A stretch of 64,000 bases of DNA from Bacillota bacterium (GCA_023388635.1 JAEWFW010000004.1:1-64000), one strand, 5' to 3'. Numbered from the stretch's first letter, positions 25,816-35,186 are shown. Notes: generated by a model from the sequence alone, not told the origin. Translations and numbers: made by a program.

Positions 25816-26892
25816 ATGAAGAACAGAGTCGTCATCAAAGTCGGCAGCAGCAGCTTGACTGTTGACGGAGCGATTGATTATGAACAAATAGAAAGATTGA
25901 CGACGCAAATCGCGCATATCATCCGTAAAGGATATGAAGTGGTGCTCGTATCTTCCGGTGCCGTGGCTGCGGGGCTGGGGAAATTGCAGTGGGAACGGGA
26001 GACGATGACGGTGCCGCGCAAGCAGGCAGCTGCCGCCGTCGGTCAGGGACTGCTGATGCATCGTTATGAGCAATTATTTCAATGTGAGGGAATCAACGTC
26101 GCACAGATACTGTTGACGGGAGAAGACGTGGCTGACCGCAAGCGATATATTAATGCTAAAAATACCTTCCAAGTGTTACTACAGGAAGGTATTGTTCCGA
26201 TTGTCAATGAAAACGATACGGTCGTCGTAGATGAAATTCGCCTCGGCGACAATGACCGTCTAGCAGCGTTAGTTGCAGGCGTTGTCGAAGCAGACAGCCT
26301 ATTGCTGTTGACGGATATTGATGGATTATATACCGACAATCCGAGAAAAAATCCCGAAGCTGTAAAGCTAGATATTGTGGAAACGATTGACAAAGAAATT
26401 CTCGACATGGCGAAGGGAGCCGGTACTAAGGCAGGTACGGGCGGTATGGCGACGAAAATTGAAGCGGCGAGAATTGCCACGTTAAGTGGAGCGAAAGCGA
26501 TCATCGCCAAAAGTGACACGCCTTGGGTGATTAAAAAGGTGTTTCTTGACGGCGAAGCAGTCGGAACGACATTTTTGCCGGCAAAAGAAACGATGAAACA
26601 CCGCAAGCAATGGCTTGCCTTTGCCAGCAAATCACTGGGCAAAGTAATTATCGATCCGGGTGCTATGAAAGCACTCATAGAAGAAAACAAAAGTCTACTG
26701 GCGGCGGGTGTCAGACAGACAGAGGGTGATTTCTGTACAGGGGCTGTGATCGATATTTGTACAGAAGACGGCGAGAAAATCGGCAAAGGTATGTCCTGTT
26801 TGGCGAGTGGAGAACTACAGATGCTATTGGAACAGAGCCCCAGACCGAAAGGCAGCATTGTGGTTCACAAAAATGATATGTTTATTTATTAG
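25816..26892 (+). CDS. proB: Glutamate 5-kinase
   Basis: 358 residues. The amino acid kinase domain (1-255) begins VVIKVGSSSLT and contains LVSSGAVAAG and IVNENDTV. A PUA domain (about 275-355; GKVIIDPGAMKALIEENKSLLAAGV) completes the long form. It makes glutamyl-5-phosphate, the first step of proline synthesis, and the kinase domain carries the proline feedback site. Its ATG directly follows the thrB stop codon. Confidence 0.97.
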   Translation: MKNRVVIKVGSSSLTVDGAIDYEQIERLTTQIAHIIRKGYEVVLVSSGAVAAGLGKLQWERETMTVPRKQAAAAVGQGLLMHRYEQLFQCEGINVAQILLTGEDVADRKRYINAKNTFQVLLQEGIVPIVNENDTVVVDEIRLGDNDRLAALVAGVVEADSLLLLTDIDGLYTDNPRKNPEAVKLDIVETIDKEILDMAKGAGTKAGTGGMATKIEAARIATLSGAKAIIAKSDTPWVIKKVFLDGEAVGTTFLPAKETMKHRKQWLAFASKSLGKVIIDPGAMKALIEENKSLLAAGVRQTEGDFCTGAVIDICTEDGEKIGKGMSCLASGELQMLLEQSPRPKGSIVVHKNDMFIY

Positions 26893-26935
26893 TCAACTGA
26901 CTGCATTGTTTTACAGGTTGATCGAAAATCATGCT

Positions 26936-26963
26936 TTGCTTCACCGGTGAGTTGTGAGATAAT
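26936..26963 (+). promoter_or_regulatory. Possible promoter of proA
   Basis: TTGCTT (26936-26941) and GATAAT (26958-26963) are 16 bases apart in the 99-base proB-proA gap. Both boxes are imperfect. Confidence 0.4.
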
Positions 26964-26991
26964 GGATGAAATTTATTGAGGAGGAGATTAG

Positions 26992-28239
26992 ATGTCAGAG
27001 GTTGTTAAAAAGGCGCAATTGGCGAAAAAGTTGTGCCGTCAGTTATCTGTTATGTCTACCGAGCAGAAAAATCAAGCCATTCTCAAAATCGCCGATGAAT
27101 TGCATCAACGCAGCGCGTTGATTGTCCAAGAAAATAAAAAGGATATCGATGCGGCGATTGCCAATGGAACACCGCAAGCGATGATTGACCGCCTGATGCT
27201 CAATGAAGCACGCATTGCCGATATGGCTGAGGGGCTGCGGCAAATTGCGGAGTTAGAGGATCCAGTCGGAGAAATTTTGCTTGAGCGCACGCTCGATTCC
27301 GGCGTGCATATGCAAAAGGTCAGAGTGCCCTTCGGATTGATCGGAATTATTTATGAAGCGCGCCCCAATGTGACAATTGATGCCATCGGTCTGTGCTTAA
27401 AGACGGGTAACACTGTGTTGCTGCGCGGTGGTTCCCATGCGATCCACAGCAATATATGCTTAGTTGCGATCGTCAAAGGTGCGCTCGCTCATACGGAAAT
27501 TTCTCCGAATGCAGTGCAATATATTGAGGGAACTGACCGCAATCTTGTCGAAGAAATGCTGACATTGAACGAATATTTGGATTTGGTCATTCCGCGTGGT
27601 GGAGCAGGCTTGATAAAAATGGTCGTTGAAAAATCAACGGTCCCTGTCATAGAAACCGGGGTGGGCAATTGTCATCTTTATATTGACGAGCAAGCTCAGG
27701 TTGACATGGCAATTGCGATTGCCATCAACGCAAAAACACAACGTCCATCCGTATGCAATACGATTGAGAATATTCTCGTTGAGAAAAATTGGGCAGATAA
27801 ATATTTCACTCAATTGCTCGACGCTTTGAATGAGCATGGCGTGCAGGTTCTAGGATGCGAAGAAAGCCGTGCTTACGACGAGCGTGTCCAAGAAGTGTCG
27901 GAAGCAGATTATTATAAAGAGTTTCTCGATAACATTTTGAGTATGAAAATCGTCAAATCTGTTGACGAAGCAATTTCGCATATTGAAAAGTACGGCAGCC
28001 GCCATTCGGAAGCGATTGTCACCGATGATCAGGAAAATGCCGAGAAATTTCTCGCACAAGTCGATGCTGCTGCTGTGTATCACAACGCATCGACGCGCTT
28101 TACAGACGGTTTCCAGTTTGGATTCGGCGCGGAAATCGGCATCAGCACACAGAAGCTGCATGCGCGCGGTCCTATGGGACTACCGGAGTTGACCAGCTAT
28201 AAGTATCAGATTCGCGGCGAGGGTCAAGTGAGAAAGTAG
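26992..28239 (+). CDS. proA: Gamma-glutamyl phosphate reductase
   Basis: 415 residues. Family landmarks are VPFGLIGIIYEARPNVTIDAIGLCLKTGN, IPRGGAGLI, and the catalytic cysteine in RPSVCNTIENI. The C-terminal FGAEIGISTQKLHARGPMGLPELTSYKY is also diagnostic. It reduces glutamyl-5-phosphate with NADPH to glutamate-5-semialdehyde. GAGGAGGAG precedes the ATG. proC follows after 8 bases. Confidence 0.97.
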   Translation: MSEVVKKAQLAKKLCRQLSVMSTEQKNQAILKIADELHQRSALIVQENKKDIDAAIANGTPQAMIDRLMLNEARIADMAEGLRQIAELEDPVGEILLERTLDSGVHMQKVRVPFGLIGIIYEARPNVTIDAIGLCLKTGNTVLLRGGSHAIHSNICLVAIVKGALAHTEISPNAVQYIEGTDRNLVEEMLTLNEYLDLVIPRGGAGLIKMVVEKSTVPVIETGVGNCHLYIDEQAQVDMAIAIAINAKTQRPSVCNTIENILVEKNWADKYFTQLLDALNEHGVQVLGCEESRAYDERVQEVSEADYYKEFLDNILSMKIVKSVDEAISHIEKYGSRHSEAIVTDDQENAEKFLAQVDAAAVYHNASTRFTDGFQFGFGAEIGISTQKLHARGPMGLPELTSYKYQIRGEGQVRK

Positions 28240-28247
28240 GTGCTTTT

Positions 28248-29072
28248 TTGAACGTCTTTTTTATCGGAGCAGGTTCCATGGCTGAGGCAATGATTAAAGG
28301 ATTGACAAGTTCAGGGATAATTGCCGCAGACAATATATATGTGACAAATGCGCGTGACAAAGCAAAGCTGCTGGGCATGCAGCAACGGTATCAGGTGCAG
28401 CCGACCGATATACAAACGGGATGCAGACAGGCACAAGTCATTATATTGGCGGTAAAACCGGCTGCAATCGTCCCCGTTTGCCAGGAGATTGCGCCGTTAC
28501 TGACAGCACAGCATACGGTGATCTCTGTGGCGGCGGGTGTGACGACGCTGATGATTGAACAGGCGCTACAAGCGGAAATTCCTGTAGTACGTGCCATGCC
28601 TAACACATCCAGTGCTATCGGACGGTCGGCAACTGGTATCTGCGCCGGAGCTTACGCTACAGAAGCAACAATGGATATCGCGGAGACGATCTTTGCGACG
28701 ACCGGAAATGTGGTCGTCGTCGACGAACGGCAAATGGATGCGGTGACAGCGATCAGCGGCAGCGGACCGGCGTATATCTATTATCTGATCGAGGGTATGG
28801 AACAAGCGGCAATCCGTTTGGGATTGTCGGCGGACGATGCGCGCAAGCTAGTGCTGCAAACAGTCTCCGGTGCGGTTCAAATGGTCATCGATACGGCGGA
28901 GGAACCGGCTGAATTACGCAGAAAAGTCACTTCGCCGAATGGCACGACGGAAGCGGGGCTGCGGTATTTAGAGCAGCATGATTTTCATGGGTTATTGGAA
29001 AAGATGGCGAGCAAAGCGGCATCACGAGCCGAAGAGATGAGAAAGGAAATTGAACAGGCATATGAACTATAA
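28248..29072 (+). CDS. proC: Pyrroline-5-carboxylate reductase
   Basis: 274 residues starting at TTG 28248 after an AAGTAGGTG site. The Rossmann motif FFIGAGSMAEAMIKGL is at the N-terminus, AVKP marks the nucleotide-binding edge, and the C-terminal signature AISGSGPAYIYYLIEGM plus VTSPNGTTEAGLRYLE are present. It reduces pyrroline-5-carboxylate to proline. No ATG gives a full Rossmann fold, so the TTG start is well supported. The end overlaps pheA by 11 bases. Confidence 0.96.
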   Translation: MNVFFIGAGSMAEAMIKGLTSSGIIAADNIYVTNARDKAKLLGMQQRYQVQPTDIQTGCRQAQVIILAVKPAAIVPVCQEIAPLLTAQHTVISVAAGVTTLMIEQALQAEIPVVRAMPNTSSAIGRSATGICAGAYATEATMDIAETIFATTGNVVVVDERQMDAVTAISGSGPAYIYYLIEGMEQAAIRLGLSADDARKLVLQTVSGAVQMVIDTAEEPAELRRKVTSPNGTTEAGLRYLEQHDFHGLLEKMASKAASRAEEMRKEIEQAYEL

Positions 29073-29958
29073 GATAGGTTTTTTGGGACCGGAAGGGACG
29101 TTTACACAGCAAGCGGCACAGCAATTGGTTCCCAAGGAATGCTGTACGTTGTTGCCATACCCGAGCATTGCCGATGTTTTGCTGTCTGCCGATCAAGGCG
29201 AGATTGACGGTGCCGTCGTACCGATTGAGAATTCAATTGAGGGATCGGTCAACTTAACAGTTGATTTTCTGGCAAACCAAGTAGATTTAGGGATTGTCAA
29301 AGAGGTCGTCGTGCCGATATCCCATTCTCTGCTCGTCAGCCCGGGGACGAAGCTCCATCAGATTCGGAAAATCTTCTCGCATCCCCAAGCGTTGGCGCAG
29401 TGCCACCAGTATATGCGAGAGTATTTTCCGCATATTGAGACAGAGTCTGTCAACAGCACGGCAAAGGCGGCGCAAATGGTACAAGAAGCCGGGAGTCACG
29501 AATTCGCCGCCATCGGTACAGTGTTAGCGGCAGATATATACGATTTGACAATTTTAGCGGCGAACATTCAAGACCGCACAAATAATAACACGCGTTTTGT
29601 CTTTGCGGCGAAAAATTGGCGAGATCTTTTGGAGTTTGTCAAAACCGAAACGGAGCCGTGGAAAATTGCCACGATGATTACCTTGGGTAAAGACTATCCG
29701 GGGGCGCTTTACGAAGTGTTGCGTTCCTTTGCTCAAGAAGAAATTAACTTGACCAAAATTGAATCGCGACCGACGAAGCGTCAATTAGGCACTTATTATT
29801 TCTTGATTGACTTTTATGGAGAGCTGCATGATCCTAGAGTGCAGAGAGCATTTGCCGGGATTGAAAAAACCGGTTCTGCTTTGCGCATCTTGGGAAACTA
29901 TCAACTGCTGACATTTTCTCCGATCAAGAAAGCAGGCGTAACCGAGCATACAAGGTAA
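29062..29958 (+). CDS. pheA: Prephenate dehydratase
   Basis: 298 residues. The N-terminus KIGFLGPEGTFTQQAA and the NNNTRFVF motif (the Thr-Arg-Phe active-site element) define the dehydratase domain (1-185). A C-terminal ACT domain (about 200-280) with the phenylalanine-binding ESRPTKR motif follows. It converts prephenate to phenylpyruvate and is normally inhibited by phenylalanine. ATG 29062 lies within the end of proC; TTG 29050 is a possible alternative. It is the last gene of the amino-acid block. Confidence 0.95.
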   Translation: MNYKIGFLGPEGTFTQQAAQQLVPKECCTLLPYPSIADVLLSADQGEIDGAVVPIENSIEGSVNLTVDFLANQVDLGIVKEVVVPISHSLLVSPGTKLHQIRKIFSHPQALAQCHQYMREYFPHIETESVNSTAKAAQMVQEAGSHEFAAIGTVLAADIYDLTILAANIQDRTNNNTRFVFAAKNWRDLLEFVKTETEPWKIATMITLGKDYPGALYEVLRSFAQEEINLTKIESRPTKRQLGTYYFLIDFYGELHDPRVQRAFAGIEKTGSALRILGNYQLLTFSPIKKAGVTEHTR

Positions 29959-29982
29959 TGTGAATATCCGTAATATGGTAAA

Positions 29983-30013
29983 TTGTATGCCGTACAAATT
30001 GTATTGCATACAA
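29983..30013. promoter_or_regulatory. Two tandem 15-bp palindromes, likely repressor operators
   Basis: TTGTATGCCGTACAA (29983-29997) and TTGTATTGCATACAA (29999-30013) are the same palindrome repeated with a 16-base period. The second overlaps a possible -35 (TTGCAT 30004-30009; TATTAT 30027-30032, 17-base spacer). TTGTAT/ATACAA half-sites fit the general GntR-family operator style, but the regulator is unknown. Confidence 0.55.
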
Positions 30014-30039
30014 TTTTGTTCTATAGTATTATGATAAAG

Positions 30040-30070
30040 CATGGAAGGATTAATACTTTCATGTTTTTTT
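30040..30070 (+). terminator. Terminator after pheA
   Basis: CATGGAAG (30040-30047) pairs with CTTTCATG (30056-30063) including one G-T pair, followed by seven T. Confidence 0.75.
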
Positions 30071-30199
30071 GTGTGGATAATTTGTGGAAGTTTTAAAAGT
30101 TTTTGTATGCAAATACTAGGCATAGGAGTGATGAGAAACCCGAAATTATATTTGGGCTTTTAGATATGAGCGAGTATATAACACTGAGGGGGATTTCAG

Positions 30200-31549
30200 T
30201 TGGAACAGGCAAAAGAGAGATATGGTATATTTACGGCGATTACAATGATTGTAGGGATTTGTATCGGTTCGGGAATATTTTTTAAGAGTGATAACATTCT
30301 GATTGAGACAGGCGGAAGTGTGTTTTTGGGTGTCGTCGTATTTGCATTGGCGGCGGTTAGTATTATATTCGGTGGTCTTTGTCTCAGCCAGCTCGCATCG
30401 CGTACCGATAAGGCCGGTGGAGTGATTACCTATTACGAGGAATTTGGCAGTAAGCGATTGGCTTGTGCCTTCGGCTGGTTCCAAACATTTATTTATTACC
30501 CGACGATCACGGCGGTCGTTTCTTGGGTCGTAGGGATCTACACCTGTATATTGTTTAATTGGGACGCTTCTCTGGGGCTGCAACTCTTAATCGGAATGGG
30601 ATTTTTCACATTATGCTTTTTATATAACACGCTTGCGCCGAAGTTCGGCGGACTTTTTCAGGATGTAACGACGATTGTCAAGTTGGTTCCGCTGTTTTTA
30701 ATTGGGATATTAGGTTTCTTGTTCGGCGACCCGATTTCTGGTTTGTCCAATGTCGGCGGGAATGTCGTAGCCGGGACAGCGTGGATTGCGGCGGTCGGAC
30801 CGATTGCCTTTATGTACGATGGTTGGGTTGTTTCGACGGCGGTGGCGCATGAGGTGAAGAATTCTAAAAGGAATATGCCGCTAGCGCTGGTCGTTGCACC
30901 GATTTTCATTTTTGCTATTTATATTTTATATTTTGTCGGTGTGAGTTTATATATTGGTCCGGAACAGGTCATAGCGATGGAGGACGCCCATGTAGCCTAT
31001 GCGGCGACAAATTTGTTTGGTGAATTTGGGTCAAAAGCGATCATCATTTTTGTGACAATTTCCGTCATGGGTACTGTAAACGGACTGGTGCTGGGATATA
31101 TTCGCCTGCCATATCTGTTGGCGTTGCGCGGCAATGTCATACCGTTTGCGGAGAAATTGCGGATTGAAAATTCTGATTTGAAAATGCCGGTGAATTCGGC
31201 GGTTTTTGCTTTTGTTTTTACGATGATTTGGACGGCTGTGCATTTTTTCACGATGAATTATCAGTTGCTGCCGAACTCCGACGTTTCAGAGATATCAATT
31301 ACTATCAGTTATGTCATGTATGCTATTTTATATTATAAAGTGTTCGATCTCTATCGAAAAGGCGAAATTAAAAATGTCGTCATGGGCGTTATTGTTCCAA
31401 TCTTGGCGACATTGGGGTCAGCGTTTATTCTTTGGGGTGGAATGCAGAAATCGATGTTTATCTTTTACGCACTGTTCTGTATGCTCTGCTTCTTCGCGGC
31501 ATTCCTATATTACAATGCCAATTATAAAAAGACTCCAGAAGTGCAATAA
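30200..31549 (+). CDS. APC family amino acid transporter
   Basis: 449 residues, about twelve membrane helices. The first helix carries MIVGICIGSGIFFKSDNIL, the amino acid-polyamine-organocation family signature, followed by GGLCLSQLASRTDKAGGVITYYEEFGS. It resembles the SteT/LAT-like branch. These are amino acid antiporters or proton symporters; the substrate is not readable. TTG 30200 is taken as start because GAGGGGG lies 8 bases upstream and the N-terminus then matches the family. It is a single gene between terminators, possibly controlled by the palindromes at 29983-30013. Confidence 0.9.
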   Translation: MEQAKERYGIFTAITMIVGICIGSGIFFKSDNILIETGGSVFLGVVVFALAAVSIIFGGLCLSQLASRTDKAGGVITYYEEFGSKRLACAFGWFQTFIYYPTITAVVSWVVGIYTCILFNWDASLGLQLLIGMGFFTLCFLYNTLAPKFGGLFQDVTTIVKLVPLFLIGILGFLFGDPISGLSNVGGNVVAGTAWIAAVGPIAFMYDGWVVSTAVAHEVKNSKRNMPLALVVAPIFIFAIYILYFVGVSLYIGPEQVIAMEDAHVAYAATNLFGEFGSKAIIIFVTISVMGTVNGLVLGYIRLPYLLALRGNVIPFAEKLRIENSDLKMPVNSAVFAFVFTMIWTAVHFFTMNYQLLPNSDVSEISITISYVMYAILYYKVFDLYRKGEIKNVVMGVIVPILATLGSAFILWGGMQKSMFIFYALFCMLCFFAAFLYYNANYKKTPEVQ

Positions 31550-31601
31550 AGTAAGCCGACGATTGGTTATCGGATAAAAAGCTACTGTATATAAATTTTT
31601 T

Positions 31602-31638
31602 AGACATGGAAGAATGAAAATTCTTTTGTGTCTTTTTT
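31602..31638 (+). terminator. Terminator after the APC transporter gene
   Basis: AGACA plus GAAGAAT (31602-31616) pair with ATTCTT and TGTCT (up to 31633), followed by a T run. Confidence 0.75.
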
Positions 31639-31759
31639 ATTATGTGTGGTCGTTTCCGTTATAATATATAATGAAATAGCAGAATTTCGCTGTATGCGTC
31701 ATTTTATCGGATAAACAAATGAAGCAAGAAGTTAACTTAGTCTACCGTGAGGTGGTTTG

Positions 31760-34303
31760 ATGGCTTTACATGACAAAATTAGCACAGGGATGCAAGGATT
31801 CGACCAGGTAATTGATAAGTTGCGGTTAGGCGATAATGTCGTCTGGCAAGTAAATTCCATTGAAGATTATAAAACGGTTGTTCAGCCATATGTGCGGCAG
31901 ACGATTGCCGACGGGCGGAAGTTGATTTATGTGCGCTTTGGCATACACGAATCATTGATCGAGGATCAGGATCGGGTAAAAGTGTATCACATAGATGCGG
32001 CAGAAGGATTTGAATATTTCGCTACGTATATCCGTCAATTGATTGAGGATGAAGGGAAACGGGCGTTTTATGTATTTGACAGCCTGACGGATTTGCTCGA
32101 ATATTGGCACTCTGATTTGATGATCGGCAATTTTTTTAAGGTGACTTGTCCGTTGTTGTATGAATTGGATACGATCGCTTATTTTGCGTTGATTCGCAAT
32201 GCCCATACATATGATACGATTGCGGAAATTCGCGAGACGACACAGCTTTTGCTTGATTTGTACAATGTCAATCAGCAGCTTTATATTCATCCACTTAAGG
32301 CATGGCTGCGCTATTCACCGACGATGTTTTTGCCGCATTTGATTCACGGTCAAGAGGCGATTTGTGTCACTGCCAGTGCGGAGGCGGCATCGTTATTTGC
32401 ATCGATTAGTCGCAGCGGTGAGCGTCTTGACTATTGGAATGTGATTTTTGAGAAGGCGAAGGACATACTTCTTTTAGGACATGAAGAACAAGAGGCGACG
32501 AAGCGCAAGTTAATGGAAATGTTGGTCGGGAAAGGTACGAGGATTTTCCATTTATGTGATACGTATTTTTCATTGAGCGATATTTTGATGATCGCGGATA
32601 GGGAAGTCGGCACGGGGTTTATCGGCGGCAAGAGTGTCGGTATGCTGCTGGCGCGCAAGATTCTCGAAAAGCAAAGCGGAATCCCCGCCACATATTGGGA
32701 GCCACACGATTCCTTTTATCTAGGTTCCGATATTTTTTACACGTTCATTGTCAGGAACGGTCTATGGCAGTTGCGGACAAAACAAAAGACAGAGGAAGGT
32801 TATTTTGCATGTGCCGGTGAATTGCAGCAGAAAATTCTCAACGGAGTCTTTCCGGAGAAGATTCAGGAACAATTTATGCAAATGCTGGAGTATTTCGGTC
32901 AATCTCCGATTATCGTGCGTTCAAGCTCCCTTTTGGAAGATAATTTCGGCAACGCCTTTGCCGGCAAATATGACAGCGTTTTCTGTGCCAATCAAGGGAC
33001 GCCGGAGGAACGCTATGAAGCATTTGAGAATGCGGTGCGCCTTGTTTATGCCAGTACGATGAATGAGGATGCATTGGCATACCGGTATAACCGCGGTCTC
33101 GTCGATAAAGATGAGCAGATGGCGATTTTGGTACAGCGGGTTTCCGGGGACTATCATGCCGAGCGGTTTTTCCCGCATCTGGCAGGGGTGGGAAATTCGT
33201 CAAATTTGTATGTATGGGATCAAGATGTAGACATGCGGGCGGGGATGCTGCGCTTAGTGTTCGGACTGGGGACGAGGGCTGTCGATAGAATGGTCGGGGA
33301 CCATGCGAGACTCGTCACGCTGGATTTGCCGACACGGATACCGCCGATGCATTATGAGAACCGCAAAAAATACACCCAGCGATACGTAGATGTAATTTCG
33401 TTATCGAATAATCAGTTGCAAACGGAAAAAGTCGAACAGGTCTTGGCAGACGATATTCGCGTGGATGTAGCGATGTTTGCCGAGGTCGACACAGAAGCCC
33501 ATGAAGCTATGCGGCAAATGGGAATGAGCGGATATACTCCCTACATTTTAGATTTTTCCAAATTGTTAAAGGAATCTACATTTTCGCAAACGATGCGCAA
33601 AATTTTACATGTTTTGTCCGAAATCTATGAATACCCCGTCGATATTGAATTTACCGCCAATTTTACCCCCGATGGCGAATATAAAGTGAATCTGCTGCAA
33701 TGCCGTCCGCTGCAAACGAAAGGGCTCGGCAAATTGGTAGAGTTTCCAAGCATCGATGAATGCGACTCGTGCTTCTTTTCCTTACGTGGGAACTTCATGG
33801 GTGGAAATGTGCGTTTGCCGGTTGAATATGTCATCTATATCGATCCCTGCGCGTATGCGAGTTGCAATGAACAGCGGAAATATGCCGTTGCACGTGCCAT
33901 CGGCAGTTTGAACAGTCGCATGAAAGGCAGTAGTGTGATGTTAATCGGACCGGGAAGATGGGGGACGACGACGGCTTCTTTAGGAGTTCCTGTCCACTTT
34001 TCGGAAATATGCCATATGGCTGTTTTGTGTGAAATGGCTTCTGTGGAAGCGGGGATGGTACCGGAGTTGTCATACGGCAGCCATTTCTTTCAGGATCTTG
34101 TGGAAACAGATATTTTCTATGTGGCGGTATTCCCTGACAGAGACGACGTAATGTTTAATCTGGAGCATATCAAAAAGCGAGACAATGTATTGAAAGAGTT
34201 TGCAGAGCAGTATGAGCATCTGTCCGATGTCATCTATATAGCGAAGACGGACGGTATGGAGATTTACTCCGATATTGTTTCGCAAAAAGTGCTGTGCAGA
34301 TAG
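31760..34303 (+). CDS. RecA/KaiC-like domain fused to a PEP-synthase/PPDK-type ATP-binding domain
   Basis: 847 residues. The N-terminal 270 residues read like a KaiC-type RecA fold (STGMQGFDQVIDKLRLGDNVVW...), with a Walker B-like YVFDSLTDLL but no GxxGxGKT loop. Residues about 285-690 have the pyruvate phosphate dikinase N-terminal features: GGKSVGMLLARKIL, IIVRSSSLLEDNFGNAFAGKY and YKVNLLQCRPLQ. The remaining C-terminal part contains LIGPGRWGT. The phosphohistidine and PEP-barrel domains of real PEP synthases are absent, so PEP synthesis is not expected; ATP-dependent phosphorylation of another partner is possible. ATG 31760 follows GTGAGGTGG. No partner gene is obvious. Confidence 0.75.
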   Translation: MALHDKISTGMQGFDQVIDKLRLGDNVVWQVNSIEDYKTVVQPYVRQTIADGRKLIYVRFGIHESLIEDQDRVKVYHIDAAEGFEYFATYIRQLIEDEGKRAFYVFDSLTDLLEYWHSDLMIGNFFKVTCPLLYELDTIAYFALIRNAHTYDTIAEIRETTQLLLDLYNVNQQLYIHPLKAWLRYSPTMFLPHLIHGQEAICVTASAEAASLFASISRSGERLDYWNVIFEKAKDILLLGHEEQEATKRKLMEMLVGKGTRIFHLCDTYFSLSDILMIADREVGTGFIGGKSVGMLLARKILEKQSGIPATYWEPHDSFYLGSDIFYTFIVRNGLWQLRTKQKTEEGYFACAGELQQKILNGVFPEKIQEQFMQMLEYFGQSPIIVRSSSLLEDNFGNAFAGKYDSVFCANQGTPEERYEAFENAVRLVYASTMNEDALAYRYNRGLVDKDEQMAILVQRVSGDYHAERFFPHLAGVGNSSNLYVWDQDVDMRAGMLRLVFGLGTRAVDRMVGDHARLVTLDLPTRIPPMHYENRKKYTQRYVDVISLSNNQLQTEKVEQVLADDIRVDVAMFAEVDTEAHEAMRQMGMSGYTPYILDFSKLLKESTFSQTMRKILHVLSEIYEYPVDIEFTANFTPDGEYKVNLLQCRPLQTKGLGKLVEFPSIDECDSCFFSLRGNFMGGNVRLPVEYVIYIDPCAYASCNEQRKYAVARAIGSLNSRMKGSSVMLIGPGRWGTTTASLGVPVHFSEICHMAVLCEMASVEAGMVPELSYGSHFFQDLVETDIFYVAVFPDRDDVMFNLEHIKKRDNVLKEFAEQYEHLSDVIYIAKTDGMEIYSDIVSQKVLCR

Positions 34304-34354
34304 AGAAACAAAGTGGTGAATAGTGAACTGGCAAATGAATAGCGAACCGGCAAA

Positions 34355-34377
34355 TAAAAAAAGCGGAGATTATCCGC
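34355..34377 (-). terminator. Terminator overlapping the cis-prenyltransferase stop codon
   Basis: On the minus strand GCGGA (34377-34373) pairs with TCCGC (34367-34363) around a 5-base loop, followed by eight T. The 5' arm is the last glycine codon region and the stop lies in the loop. Confidence 0.8.
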
Positions 34378-34996
34378 CTAATGTCAAGTCTTGATCTTGA
34401 TACCATGTCAACGCTTCGTGTACATGCTGAACTTGGAAGTCAGGCCACATATCGTCGACGATATAGAAATCGGCATAAATCGATTGCACCGGCAAAAAGC
34501 CGCTTAAACGCCGGCGCCCACCCCAACGGATGATCAAGTCGATTCGGGAAATATCGCTGGAAGCGAGCCCTTGGTCATATTGACGTAGATCCCAATTCCA
34601 TCCGTAATTGACGAGAAAGTTCACATTAATGCCACCTTTACCGACGGTAACTCTCTTTTCGGCAAACGGCAGCAGTTCTTTTGGGAACAGCGGCGATTTG
34701 GTATTGCCGACGACAAGCAGATTGACGTCGCGATCAGTCAGTTTCATTACAGAATCCACACATGCTTTGCGAAAGGCGTCTGTCTGTACAGAGGGACGTT
34801 TTGTATTGTCTTGTGTGAATCCGTAAAACGTGATTTCTTTAACTCCCAGTTCATCACAGGTCTCAAACAATCGCAGACCGGGAGATATTCCGTGATCATA
34901 ACCGTCTTGTTTTTCCAGACCGTTATTTTCTGCCCAACGCCTGTTACCGTCAGGGATGATACCGATATGTTTGGGTATGCGCTTATAGATTGACAT
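34370..34996 (-). CDS. Divergent cis-prenyltransferase (undecaprenyl diphosphate synthase family)
   Basis: 208 residues, shorter than typical UppS (about 250). Family motifs are IPDGNRRWAENNG with the catalytic Asp, VNFLVNYGWNWDLRQ, and DLIIRWGGRRRLSGFLPVQSIYADFY. The last differs from the usual RTGGExRxSNFxxWQ: Trp and Arg replace Thr and Glu. Such paralogs occur beside a canonical UppS in several Bacillota and may make a shorter or different polyprenyl diphosphate. ATG at 34996 follows GGAGG at 8 bases; the longer open frame lacks a ribosome site. Confidence 0.85.
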   Translation of the reverse strand: MSIYKRIPKHIGIIPDGNRRWAENNGLEKQDGYDHGISPGLRLFETCDELGVKEITFYGFTQDNTKRPSVQTDAFRKACVDSVMKLTDRDVNLLVVGNTKSPLFPKELLPFAEKRVTVGKGGINVNFLVNYGWNWDLRQYDQGLASSDISRIDLIIRWGGRRRLSGFLPVQSIYADFYIVDDMWPDFQVQHVHEALTWYQDQDLTLGG

Positions 34997-35137
34997 TGCA
35001 TGTTCCTCCGATTGAATCCTGTAGTTCATAGACAGGTGATAACGATTTCTAAACATCAGTTAGAGTCCGAACTCTGCCTGATACTAAGAAGCTCTATTTA
35101 TGAGTATTGCCTATTTTCTTCAGTTAAAACAATTTTG

Positions 35138-35178
35138 TGAAAAATAAAAGCGCCGCAATCATGATGATTACAGCACTT
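35138..35178 (-). terminator. Terminator after the DegV gene
   Basis: On the minus strand AAGTGCTGTAATC (35178-35166) pairs with GATTGCGGCGCTT (35160-35148) using G-T pairs, followed by TTTTATTTTT. Confidence 0.85.
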
Positions 35179-35186
35179 GATATCAA

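Noticed and set aside
26079..26858. 259-codon antisense frame under proB
   Set aside because: Low-complexity Ser/Ala/Pro-rich shadow of proB with no recognisable domain.
31760..34303. Phosphoenolpyruvate synthase or pyruvate phosphate dikinase
   Set aside because: The phosphohistidine swivel domain and the PEP-binding barrel are missing.
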